Origin: Smithellaceae bacterium
Lineage (GTDB): Bacteria > Desulfobacterota > Syntrophia > Syntrophales > Smithellaceae
Length of the DNA: 11,966 nucleotides
Direction of reading: 5' to 3'
NCBI GenBank assembly: GCA_028701435.1
Contig: JAQVQT010000044.1
Location: forward strand, 1-11,966
In this document: positions 6,701 through 11,966 of the stretch, piece after piece
Position numbering within the stretch: position 1 is the stretch's first letter
How the letters are laid out: every line of letters starts with the position of its first letter
The notes under the pieces: generated by a model
What the model was told of the DNA's origin: nothing
Seen by the model: only the letters and a program-made list of their open reading frames with translations
Database searches by the model: none
Position numbers and translations under genes: made by a program

Positions 6701-7573
6701 TCAAATAACTTTGTTGAGTGGATATTCAATAATGCCCTGCGCGCCCGCGTCCAGAAGCCGCGGAATGATGTCGCGCACCACACCCGTATCGACAACCGTT
6801 TCAATGGCAAACCACTCTTCCGAATAGAGAGTGGAAATGGTCGGGGCTTTCAGCGACGGCAAAAGCTTCATGACGCGATCGAGATTTTCTTTGGCCACGT
6901 TGAGCTTGAGGCCGACCTTGCCCATCGCCAGGAGCGATCCGGTCAAGAGCGTTTGAATCTGCTCGATTTTTTTTCTCTTCCAGGGATCGTTCCAGGCTGC
7001 GCGGTTGGCGATCAGCTGCGTGTTGGTTTTCATCAGTTCATGCACGATCCTGAGCTTGTTGGCCCGAATGGTCGATCCCGTTTCCGTGACTTCCACAACG
7101 GCGTCCACCAGACCGTCAACGACTTTCGCCTCGGTCGCGCCCCAGGAAAACTCCACGCCGACCTTGATATTTCTTTCGGCAAAATATCTTCTGGTAAAGT
7201 TGACCAGTTCCGTCGAAATGCGTCTGCCTTCCATGTCCTCTATCGAACGGATCGGCGAATCATCGCGCACCACCAGCACCCAGCGCGCCTGACGCGTGGA
7301 AACCTTGGAATAGATCAGATCCTGCACCACCTCCACATCGGAGTTGTTTTCCATGATCCAGTCGATGCCGGTGAGCCCCAGATCCAGATGACCGTCTTCG
7401 ATGTAGCGGGACATTTCCTGCGCCCGGATCAACGCACAGGAAATTTCCGGATCGTCAATATCCGGGAAATAGCTGCGGCTGTCGTAGGTAATCCGCCAAC
7501 CGGCTTTTTGAAATAAATCAACCGTATTTTTTTCCAGGCTCCCCTTCGGGATGCCTAATTTCAAAACATTCAT
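6701..7573 (-). CDS. hisG: ATP phosphoribosyltransferase HisG, long form
   Basis: HisG, 290 residues, catalyses the first committed step of histidine synthesis, joining ATP and PRPP to give phosphoribosyl-ATP. The N-terminal catalytic lobes include LGIPKGSLE (6-14), DLGLTGIDW (64-72), and the PRPP-binding loop EVTETGSTIRANKLR (161-175). From about 220 the ACT-like regulatory domain follows (VGLKLNVAKENLDRVMKLLPSLKAPTIS). It ends in the family signature IIEYPLNKVI. This makes it the long, self-sufficient HisG that is normally feedback-inhibited by histidine, so a HisZ partner is not needed. Its ATG overlaps the hisI stop in an ATGA, implying translational coupling. Confidence 0.97.
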   Translation of the reverse strand: MNVLKLGIPKGSLEKNTVDLFQKAGWRITYDSRSYFPDIDDPEISCALIRAQEMSRYIEDGHLDLGLTGIDWIMENNSDVEVVQDLIYSKVSTRQARWVLVVRDDSPIRSIEDMEGRRISTELVNFTRRYFAERNIKVGVEFSWGATEAKVVDGLVDAVVEVTETGSTIRANKLRIVHELMKTNTQLIANRAAWNDPWKRKKIEQIQTLLTGSLLAMGKVGLKLNVAKENLDRVMKLLPSLKAPTISTLYSEEWFAIETVVDTGVVRDIIPRLLDAGAQGIIEYPLNKVI

Positions 7574-7944
7574 TTGTACACTTCCTTGGGATCAAAAACT
7601 TTCTTGCCGACAACCACAAAATCGCCGCCCTTCCGCTTGCGGAAAAAACAGGAGCGATGCCCCGTATGGCAGGCCGCCCCGCCGATCTGCTCCACCTGAA
7701 GCAGCACCGTGTCCTCATCGCAATCAATAAAAATATCTTTGACGATCTGAACATGGCCGGAGCTTTCGCCCTTCAGCCACAGTTTTTGCCGGGAACGACT
7801 CCAGAACGTGGCCTTGCCCGACTGCAGGGTCGCTTCCCAGGAGGCCCTGTTCATGTAGGCCAGCATCAAAATATCTTTTGTTTCAGCATCCTGCACAATG
7901 GCCGGAATCAATCCGTCCGTTTTATTGAAGTTTGGTTCGATCAT
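7570..7944 (-). CDS. hisI: phosphoribosyl-AMP cyclohydrolase HisI
   Basis: HisI, 124 residues, opens the adenine ring of phosphoribosyl-AMP, the third step of histidine synthesis. Family motifs are ATFWSRSRQKLWLKGESSG (45-63), DCDEDT at 74-79 for magnesium, and CHTGHRSCF (92-100), which with C75 supplies the zinc cysteines. It is monofunctional: the protein stops soon after the cyclohydrolase domain, with no HisE pyrophosphohydrolase fused, so HisE must be encoded elsewhere. AGGGA lies about 5 bases before the ATG. It is the first gene of the minus-strand run and faces a divergent gene, so the main his promoter is expected just upstream. Confidence 0.96.
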   Translation of the reverse strand: MIEPNFNKTDGLIPAIVQDAETKDILMLAYMNRASWEATLQSGKATFWSRSRQKLWLKGESSGHVQIVKDIFIDCDEDTVLLQVEQIGGAACHTGHRSCFFRKRKGGDFVVVGKKVFDPKEVYK

Positions 7945-7994
7945 AGGTCCCTTTCATGCGATTGCAGTCATTTGTCACCTTTATGAAATTATTT

Positions 7995-8023
7995 TGTTTA
8001 ATGGATGAATACCATTAAATCAA
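7995..8023 (-). promoter_or_regulatory. candidate promoter of the hisI-led operon
   Basis: On the minus strand TTGATT (plus 8018-8023) and TAAACA (7995-8000) are separated by exactly 17 bases, placing a start site about 45 bases before the hisI ATG. The -10 box is poor, so this rests partly on position and on the palindrome that fills its spacer. No histidine-rich leader peptide or attenuator was seen between here and hisI. Confidence 0.35.
7997..8019. promoter_or_regulatory. 8-bp inverted repeat, possible operator
   Basis: TTTAATGG and CCATTAAA form a perfect 8-bp inverted repeat around a 7-base spacer (8005-8011). It fills the region between the candidate -35 and -10 of the his promoter, the classic place for a repressor site. 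It is AT-rich and has no T-tract, so a terminator is unlikely. The binding protein is unknown. Confidence 0.45.
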
Positions 8024-8058
8024 GTAATATTTTAGCTTACGATTCATTGATTTCCGTC

Positions 8059-8087
8059 TTGCCTAACCCTTTTATTCGTGATAAAAA
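8059..8087 (+). promoter_or_regulatory. candidate promoter for the small membrane protein gene
   Basis: TTGCCT (8059-8064), a 17-base spacer and TAAAAA (8082-8087) give a plausible sigma-70 promoter about 45 bases upstream of the start codon at 8141. It is divergent from, and about 36 bases away from, the candidate his promoter. Confidence 0.35.
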
Positions 8088-8140
8088 ATCTGAAAATTGA
8101 TCGGAACGATATGAATTTGTTTATCCGGAGGGATTGAATT

Positions 8141-8431
8141 ATGTCTTTGCTGCTGGGAGGCGTCGTTGCCGCGGTCATCGGACTGATCAGTTTGATTTTC
8201 TGGTGGTCTGATTTCCTGGCCATTCTCCGGGGCGCTCTGCCCATCTTCCTGTTTCTGGGAGGCGCTCTGGCCGTCTATGTCGGTTTTGACGATATTCAGG
8301 ACAAAATTCGGGAAGAAAGGCAGCGTCAGAACGAAGAACTGGAGAAAGCCAGGGAAGAAATTGAATCGGCCAAAGCCCAGGCCGAACGCTACAAGGATGA
8401 ACTGGACAGGTTGAAGGATGAAAAAAAGTAA
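8141..8431 (+). CDS. small membrane protein with coiled-coil tail, unknown function
   Basis: A 96-residue protein with two hydrophobic segments, about 3-22 (LLLGGVVAAVIGLISLIFWW) and 28-49 (ILRGALPIFLFLGGALAVYVGF). A strongly charged helix follows from 50 to the end, rich in Glu, Lys, Arg and Gln, with heptad-like spacing expected of a coiled coil. The short loop WWSDF joins the two membrane helices. It probably sits in the inner membrane as a hairpin with the helical tail in the cytoplasm. GGAGGG 8 bases before the ATG supports the start. It is transcribed divergently from hisI and stands alone before the TRAP operon. I do not recognise a named family; the tail could serve in oligomerisation or as a docking surface. 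Confidence 0.85.
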   Translation: MSLLLGGVVAAVIGLISLIFWWSDFLAILRGALPIFLFLGGALAVYVGFDDIQDKIREERQRQNEELEKAREEIESAKAQAERYKDELDRLKDEKK

Positions 8432-8463
8432 AGATGAATTCAGCCCCGCGCCACAAATACAGC

Positions 8464-8492
8464 TTGACACAGCCGGTTAAATCACATATTAG
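8464..8492 (+). promoter_or_regulatory. candidate sigma-70 promoter upstream of dctPQM
   Basis: A perfect -35 TTGACA (8464-8469) and TATTAG (8487-8492) are separated by 17 bases. This is one of the best promoter matches in the window. If it drives dctPQM, the mRNA has a leader of about 220 bases containing the hairpin at 8579-8618. Confidence 0.5.
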
Positions 8493-8578
8493 CCCACTAT
8501 ATTACATCGTTGCGGGAACTGGTATGTTTGCATTTTCCACAATAAAATCCTCGCCTTATTATATCTACATGTATTGAT

Positions 8579-8618
8579 GCCTGCTTGCCCGGGTTCTTCA
8601 CAAGGTAAGCAGGCTTTT
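8579..8618 (+). terminator. intrinsic terminator or attenuator ahead of dctP
   Basis: GCCTGCTTGCC (8579-8589) pairs with GGTAAGCAGGC (8604-8614) over 11 pairs, including one G-U, around a 14-base loop, and TTTT follows. It is about 150 bases beyond the stop of the small membrane protein gene but downstream of the 8464 promoter. It may end the upstream transcript, or act as an attenuator in the dctP leader. The T-tract is short, which limits confidence. Confidence 0.6.
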
Positions 8619-8717
8619 CCGAAAGCATCAGCGCAAATCCAAAATCAGCATCGACAGCAACCCGTGGAATGTGATTCTATGTATGGAAAAATAAAAAATT
8701 GGGAGGAAGCAGGTCAA

Positions 8718-9746
8718 ATGAAAAAAAAGGGCTTTTGTATAACGATTGCAGCACTCTGTACGATATCTTTTGTTCTGGCGTTCAGTTCCGGCGTACTGGC
8801 GCAGACAACACTGACGTACAGCATCTTTTTCCCGGCCACTCATGCGCAGGCGAAAGCCGGCGAGGCCTGGGCGAAGGAAATCGAAAAACGAACCGGAGGC
8901 AAAGTAAAAATCAACATTTTCGCCGGCGGTTCGCTGACCCCGGCCGATCAGTGTTTTGACGGCGTCGTCAAGGGAATCTCCGACATCGGCATGTCCTGTT
9001 TTGCCTATACACGCGGCCGTCTTCCGCTTCTGGAAGCGCTGGATCTGCCGATGGGTTACCCCAGCGGCATGGTTGCCACCCGCGTGGCCAATGACTTCGC
9101 GAAAAAAATGAAGCCCAAAGAACTCGACAACGTCAAAGTCCTGTATCTGCACGCGCACGGTCCGGGGCTGCTGCATACCCAGAAGCCCGTCCGGACAATG
9201 GCGGATGTCAAAGGAATGAAAATCAGGTCCACCGGGCTTTCCGCTAAAATCGTGGAAATGCTGGGCGGCGTCTCCGTAGCCATGCCGCAGGGCGGAACCT
9301 ATGAAGCACTGCAAAAAGGCGTTGTGCAGGGCACGCTGGCCCCGATGGAAACATTAAAAGGTTGGAAGCAGGCGCAAGTCATCAAATACACGACCGATTG
9401 CACCAACATTGGCTACACCACCGCCATGTTCGTTGTCATGAACAAAAATAAATGGGCCTCCCTGCCCCAGGACGTACAAAAAGTGTTTGACGACGTGAGT
9501 GAGGAATGGATTGCCGTGGCCGGCAAGGCCTGGGACGATGCGGATGTTGAAGGATATCAATTCTCCGCCGAACAGGGCAACAAAGTCATCAAACTGTCCG
9601 CGGCGGAACAGGCCCGATGGAAGAAGGCCGTCAAGCCGGTGGCTGAAGGCTACATCAAAAACGCCGAAAGCAAAGGCTTGCCCGGCAGGCAGGCGGTCGC
9701 CGAAGTAGAGCTTTTGATTAAAAAATACTCCAAGGCCAAAAAATAA
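8718..9746 (+). CDS. dctP: TRAP transporter solute-binding protein DctP
   Basis: The periplasmic substrate-binding subunit of a tripartite ATP-independent transporter, 342 residues. It captures a solute, usually an organic acid, and delivers it to the DctQ/DctM membrane complex. A Sec signal peptide (MKKKG then a hydrophobic core) is cut after VLA at residue 28. The mature protein has the DctP fold landmarks: FAGGSLTPADQCFDGVVKGISDIG (68-91), GMKIRSTG with the conserved carboxylate-binding arginine R170, MPQGGTYEALQKGVVQG (189-205), and LKGWKQAQVIKY (213-224). The ligand cannot be told from sequence. An in-frame TTG lies at 8574 and other upstream ATGs exist, but the signal peptide and the AGG just upstream mark 8718 as the start. 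dctQ follows after 11 bases. Confidence 0.95.
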   Translation: MKKKGFCITIAALCTISFVLAFSSGVLAQTTLTYSIFFPATHAQAKAGEAWAKEIEKRTGGKVKINIFAGGSLTPADQCFDGVVKGISDIGMSCFAYTRGRLPLLEALDLPMGYPSGMVATRVANDFAKKMKPKELDNVKVLYLHAHGPGLLHTQKPVRTMADVKGMKIRSTGLSAKIVEMLGGVSVAMPQGGTYEALQKGVVQGTLAPMETLKGWKQAQVIKYTTDCTNIGYTTAMFVVMNKNKWASLPQDVQKVFDDVSEEWIAVAGKAWDDADVEGYQFSAEQGNKVIKLSAAEQARWKKAVKPVAEGYIKNAESKGLPGRQAVAEVELLIKKYSKAKK

Positions 9747-9757
9747 AGGACCAAGTC

Positions 9758-10243
9758 ATGTTCAGTCCGGCAAAATATCTGGCGCGCACAGGCAGAGGGT
9801 TCAACCTTCTGGCCTGCGCGGCCTTGATCGCCATGATGCTCCTGTCCACGGCCGACGTCATTTTGCGCCTGTTGGGCAAACCCATCCCCGGCACCTATGA
9901 ACTGGTGGGGTTCCTGGGAACCATCGTCGTGTCCTTCGCCCTGGCTTTCACCTCCATGGAAAAAGGGCATATCGCCGTGGAGATCCTGGTGGAAAAACTA
10001 CCGCAGCGCGCGCAGCTGGCCATTGAAGGCTTTTGCAACCTGATCGGCGCGCTGCTTTTTGGAGTCATCGCTTATCAGGCGGTTCTTTACGCGCTGGATA
10101 TTAAGAAAAGCGGCGAAGTTTCCCTGACGCTGCAGATGCCGCCCTATCCCTTCATCTTCGGCATCGCCGCCGGCTGTGCTCTGCTGTGCCTGCTGCTCGT
10201 CGCCGATTTCATCAAATCCGCGCAAAGGACGATTGACGCATGA
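9758..10243 (+). CDS. dctQ: TRAP transporter small permease subunit DctQ
   Basis: The small membrane subunit of the TRAP transporter, 161 residues. Four hydrophobic helices lie at about 16-38, 46-66, 88-111 and 131-152. The segment STADVILRLLGKPIPGTYELVGFLGTIVVSFALAF (30-64) and the following MEKGHIAVEILVEKLP are characteristic of DctQ. It forms a complex with DctM and helps DctP dock. AAGGA lies 8 bases before the ATG. Its stop overlaps the dctM start in an ATGA (10240-10243), so translation of the two membrane subunits is probably coupled and stoichiometric. Confidence 0.94.
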   Translation: MFSPAKYLARTGRGFNLLACAALIAMMLLSTADVILRLLGKPIPGTYELVGFLGTIVVSFALAFTSMEKGHIAVEILVEKLPQRAQLAIEGFCNLIGALLFGVIAYQAVLYALDIKKSGEVSLTLQMPPYPFIFGIAAGCALLCLLLVADFIKSAQRTIDA

Positions 10244-11541
10244 CCCCCACCACGACCGGTTTGATCGGCTTTGCCGTACTGATTGTCCTGATGTTTCTGC
10301 GGATGCCCGTGGGATTCGTCATGGCCCTGGTCGGCTACCTGGGGTTTGGCCTGCTGGTTTCCTGGAGCGCCGCCTCGAGCCTGGTCATTCGCGACTTCTA
10401 TTCCACCTTCAGCTCCTATAGCTTAACCGTCATTCCCCTGTTTGTGCTGATGGGTCAGGTGGCCTTTCATTCCGGCATCAGCGGCCGCCTCTTCAACGCG
10501 GCGCACAAGTTTTTCGGTCATCTGCCGGGGGGGCTCGCCATTGCCACCATCGGCGCCTGTGCCGGCTTCTCGGCGGTTTGCGGTTCCACCAGCGCCACGG
10601 CCGCCACCATGGCTTCCGTGGCGCTTCCCGAGATGAAGAAATACAAATACGATCCGGCGCTGGCCACCGGCGTGGTCGCGGCCGGCGGAAGCCTGGGCAT
10701 CCTCATACCCCCCAGCACCATCTTCATCATTTACGGCATCATGACCGAGCAATCCATCGGCGAGTTGTTCATGGCCGGCGTCATTCCGGGGATTCTCCTG
10801 TCCTGTTTTTTTGTTCTGTCCATTCTGATCTGGGCATATTTTCGTCCGGAAATCGGGCCGCGCGGCCCCAAAAGCACCTGGGGGGAGAAATTCCGGTCCT
10901 TATCGGGACTGATCGAGACTTTGATCTTGTTTGTTCTGGTCATGGGCGGTTTGTTTGCGGGATTCTTCACACCCACGGAGGCGGCGGGCATCGGGGCTGC
11001 GGGAACGATTCTGATCGCTTTGATCGGACGCCATTTGACCTGGAAGGGGTTCAAGAACGCTCTGTACGATACCACCCGGATCACCTGCATGATCTTCGTC
11101 GTGGTCGCCGGTGCGACGGTCTTTGGACATTTTCTGGCGGTAACCCGGATCCCGGCGGACATCGGGACATTCGTTTCCGGCCTAGAGCTTCCTCCCATGG
11201 TGATCATGGGCATCATCATCGTCATCTACCTGCTTCTGGGCTGTCTGATGGATTCGTTGGCCATGATCATGCTGACGATTCCCATTTTTTATCCGGTCGT
11301 CCTCACGCTGGGTTTTGACCCGATCTGGTTCGGGGTAATCATCGTCGTCGTTTCGGGGATGGGCGTCATCACGCCGCCGGTCGGCATCAATGCCTACGTG
11401 GTGGCGGGCGTGGCCCGCGATGTGCCTTTGCATGTCATCTTTAAAGGCACGCTGCACATGCTCTATGCGATGATCGCACTGGCGATTGCCCTGATCCTCT
11501 TTCCGCAGCTTTCCACTTTCCTTCCGCAAATGCTGAAGTAA
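10240..11541 (+). CDS. dctM: TRAP transporter large permease subunit DctM
   Basis: The large permease of the TRAP transporter, 433 residues with about a dozen hydrophobic segments. It moves the substrate delivered by DctP, using a sodium or proton gradient. Family motifs include CGSTSATAATMASVALPEM (114-132), GGSLGILIPPSTIFIIYG (149-166), FFTPTEAAGIGAAG (242-255) and, near the end, GMGVITPPVGINAYVVAGVA. The two PP-containing loops are the inverted-repeat re-entrant regions of the DctM/IT superfamily. Length is normal and there is no fusion to DctQ. The start overlaps the dctQ stop. An intrinsic terminator begins 22 bases after the stop codon. Confidence 0.96.
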   Translation: MTPTTTGLIGFAVLIVLMFLRMPVGFVMALVGYLGFGLLVSWSAASSLVIRDFYSTFSSYSLTVIPLFVLMGQVAFHSGISGRLFNAAHKFFGHLPGGLAIATIGACAGFSAVCGSTSATAATMASVALPEMKKYKYDPALATGVVAAGGSLGILIPPSTIFIIYGIMTEQSIGELFMAGVIPGILLSCFFVLSILIWAYFRPEIGPRGPKSTWGEKFRSLSGLIETLILFVLVMGGLFAGFFTPTEAAGIGAAGTILIALIGRHLTWKGFKNALYDTTRITCMIFVVVAGATVFGHFLAVTRIPADIGTFVSGLELPPMVIMGIIIVIYLLLGCLMDSLAMIMLTIPIFYPVVLTLGFDPIWFGVIIVVVSGMGVITPPVGINAYVVAGVARDVPLHVIFKGTLHMLYAMIALAIALILFPQLSTFLPQMLK

Positions 11542-11563
11542 TGGAATTGTCTCCCTTCTTCCT

Positions 11564-11603
11564 GCCGAACTCTGGAAGATGTTCAGATTCGGCTTTCCTT
11601 TTT
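11564..11603 (+). terminator. intrinsic terminator of the dctPQM operon
   Basis: GCCGAA (11564-11569) pairs with TTCGGC (11588-11593). After a one-base bulge, TCTG (11571-11574) pairs with CAGA (11584-11587) around a 9-base loop. The stem is followed by TTTCCTTTTT. Position 22 bases after the dctM stop codon fits the end of the operon. Confidence 0.8.
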
Positions 11604-11818
11604 CATGCTGGAGGTGTACAAACGCAAAAGTCTGCATCGCTGTTTCTGATACAGGCTACCCGTGAAATTTAAAGAATTGATCAACCGCCTCGCAGCAAGC
11701 TACGGAGAATTAACTCTCGTCCCGCGTGAGCAGGATTAAAAACTCAAAAAACCTGGCCAACGACCCCAACCCAATTGATTTAATCCCAGGGGTGCAGTCC
11801 ATTAATTGAGGAACTCAT
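11604..11818. other. intergenic region without a convincing gene
   Basis: No reading frame here has both a credible start and a family resemblance. The region holds a small imperfect repeat (11688-11707) and AT-rich patches. It must contain the promoter of the gene at 11819, but no clear -35/-10 pair stood out. Confidence 0.5.
11688..11707. repeat. possible degenerate REP-like palindrome
   Basis: CCTCGCAGC-AA-GCTACGGAG is an imperfect palindrome: the outer CTC/GAG and inner AGC/GCT pair, with mismatches between. It resembles, from memory, the CCCCGCAGC/GCTGCGGGG repeats scattered in several deltaproteobacterial genomes. No intact second copy is in the window, so this is tentative. Confidence 0.25.
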
Positions 11819-11966
11819 ATGACAAAGAAGTGTTTTCTAAAAATGGTTTTCAGTCTGCTTTTGATAGCGGTAATATCCGGCCTTGCGCCGCAGGATATTT
11901 TTTCGCAAGACCGAATGAGCGCAAGAAGAGGAAGGGCAATCCCTGCTGAAACGCCAGCCGTTTCCG
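11819..11966 (+). CDS. secreted protein, N-terminal fragment, unknown function
   Basis: The first 49 codons of a gene that runs off the right edge. GAGGA 6 bases before the ATG marks the start. The protein opens with MTKKCFLKM, then a hydrophobic run FSLLLIAVISGLA, and a likely signal-peptidase cut after IFSQ (about residue 30). The mature start DRMSARRGRAIPAETPAVS is basic, then Pro/Ala-rich, and does not match a family I recognise. It lies after the TRAP terminator, so it is probably a separate transcription unit. Confidence 0.65.
   Translation, partial: MTKKCFLKMVFSLLLIAVISGLAPQDIFSQDRMSARRGRAIPAETPAVS

Noticed and set aside
5939..7516. 525-codon open frame on the plus strand across hisB and hisG
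   Set aside because: It is antisense to two unmistakable histidine enzymes and shows low-complexity Arg/His/Phe composition typical of shadow frames.
7945..8040. Histidine attenuator or T-box leader before hisI
   Set aside because: No short frame rich in His codons, no terminator/antiterminator pair and no T-box motif were seen.
8518..8540. Sigma-54 promoter around TGGTATGTTTGC
   Set aside because: The GG and GC doublets are 7 bases apart instead of the required 10.
8574..8717. Upstream in-frame extension of dctP from TTG 8574
   Set aside because: It would put 48 non-hydrophobic residues before a good signal peptide and would begin inside the region of the terminator hairpin. The start at 8718 fits the family.
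8628..9314. 228-codon open frame on the minus strand across dctP
   Set aside because: It is antisense to a clear DctP, with no ribosome-binding site and no recognisable domain.
1..11966. CRISPR arrays, insertion sequences, phage or defence genes
   Set aside because: No regularly spaced repeats, transposase, integrase or restriction/defence domains were found on either strand.

Overview
The window looks like chromosomal DNA from a Gram-negative anaerobe of the former Deltaproteobacteria (Desulfobacterota), perhaps near Syntrophales. This placement is an inference from protein character and gene order: a proteobacterial-type RpoD with a long spacer domain, the yqeY-dnaG-rpoD block, long-form HisG, and a DctP-type TRAP transporter. 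No species can be named from the sequence alone.

Left two thirds (about 1-7990), minus strand: one tightly packed run read from right to left: hisI, hisG, hisB, an unrecognised exported protein, hisA, hinT (HIT family), yqeY, dnaG, rpoD, then a tRNA with anticodon CAU that has its own promoter. Gaps are 4-80 bases, and hisI and hisG overlap by 4 bases, so much of this may be co-transcribed. It joins four histidine-biosynthesis enzymes to the classical primase/sigma-factor macromolecular-synthesis block. hisD, hisC, hisH, hisF and hisE are not in the window, and rpsU, often next to yqeY-dnaG, is missing. A candidate promoter in front of hisI carries an 8-bp inverted repeat exactly between its -35 and -10 boxes.

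Middle (about 7950-8717): a divergent intergenic region, a small plus-strand gene for a two-helix membrane protein with a coiled-coil tail, and a 286-base gap holding a near-consensus promoter and then a terminator-like hairpin.

Right third (8718-11541), plus strand: a complete tripartite TRAP transporter operon, dctP-dctQ-dctM, closed by a good intrinsic terminator at 11564-11603. After about 215 bases without a convincing gene, a secreted protein begins at 11819 and runs off the window.

The most unusual observation is the C-terminus of RpoD. Regions 1.1 through 4.1 are intact, but the helix-turn-helix of region 4.2, which reads the -35 element, is not there. An acidic, valine- and proline-containing tail takes its place, and no other frame before the tRNA encodes the missing part. 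Either this is a sigma factor with altered promoter recognition (perhaps with a partner or a second full-length sigma elsewhere), or the gene has decayed or been misassembled.
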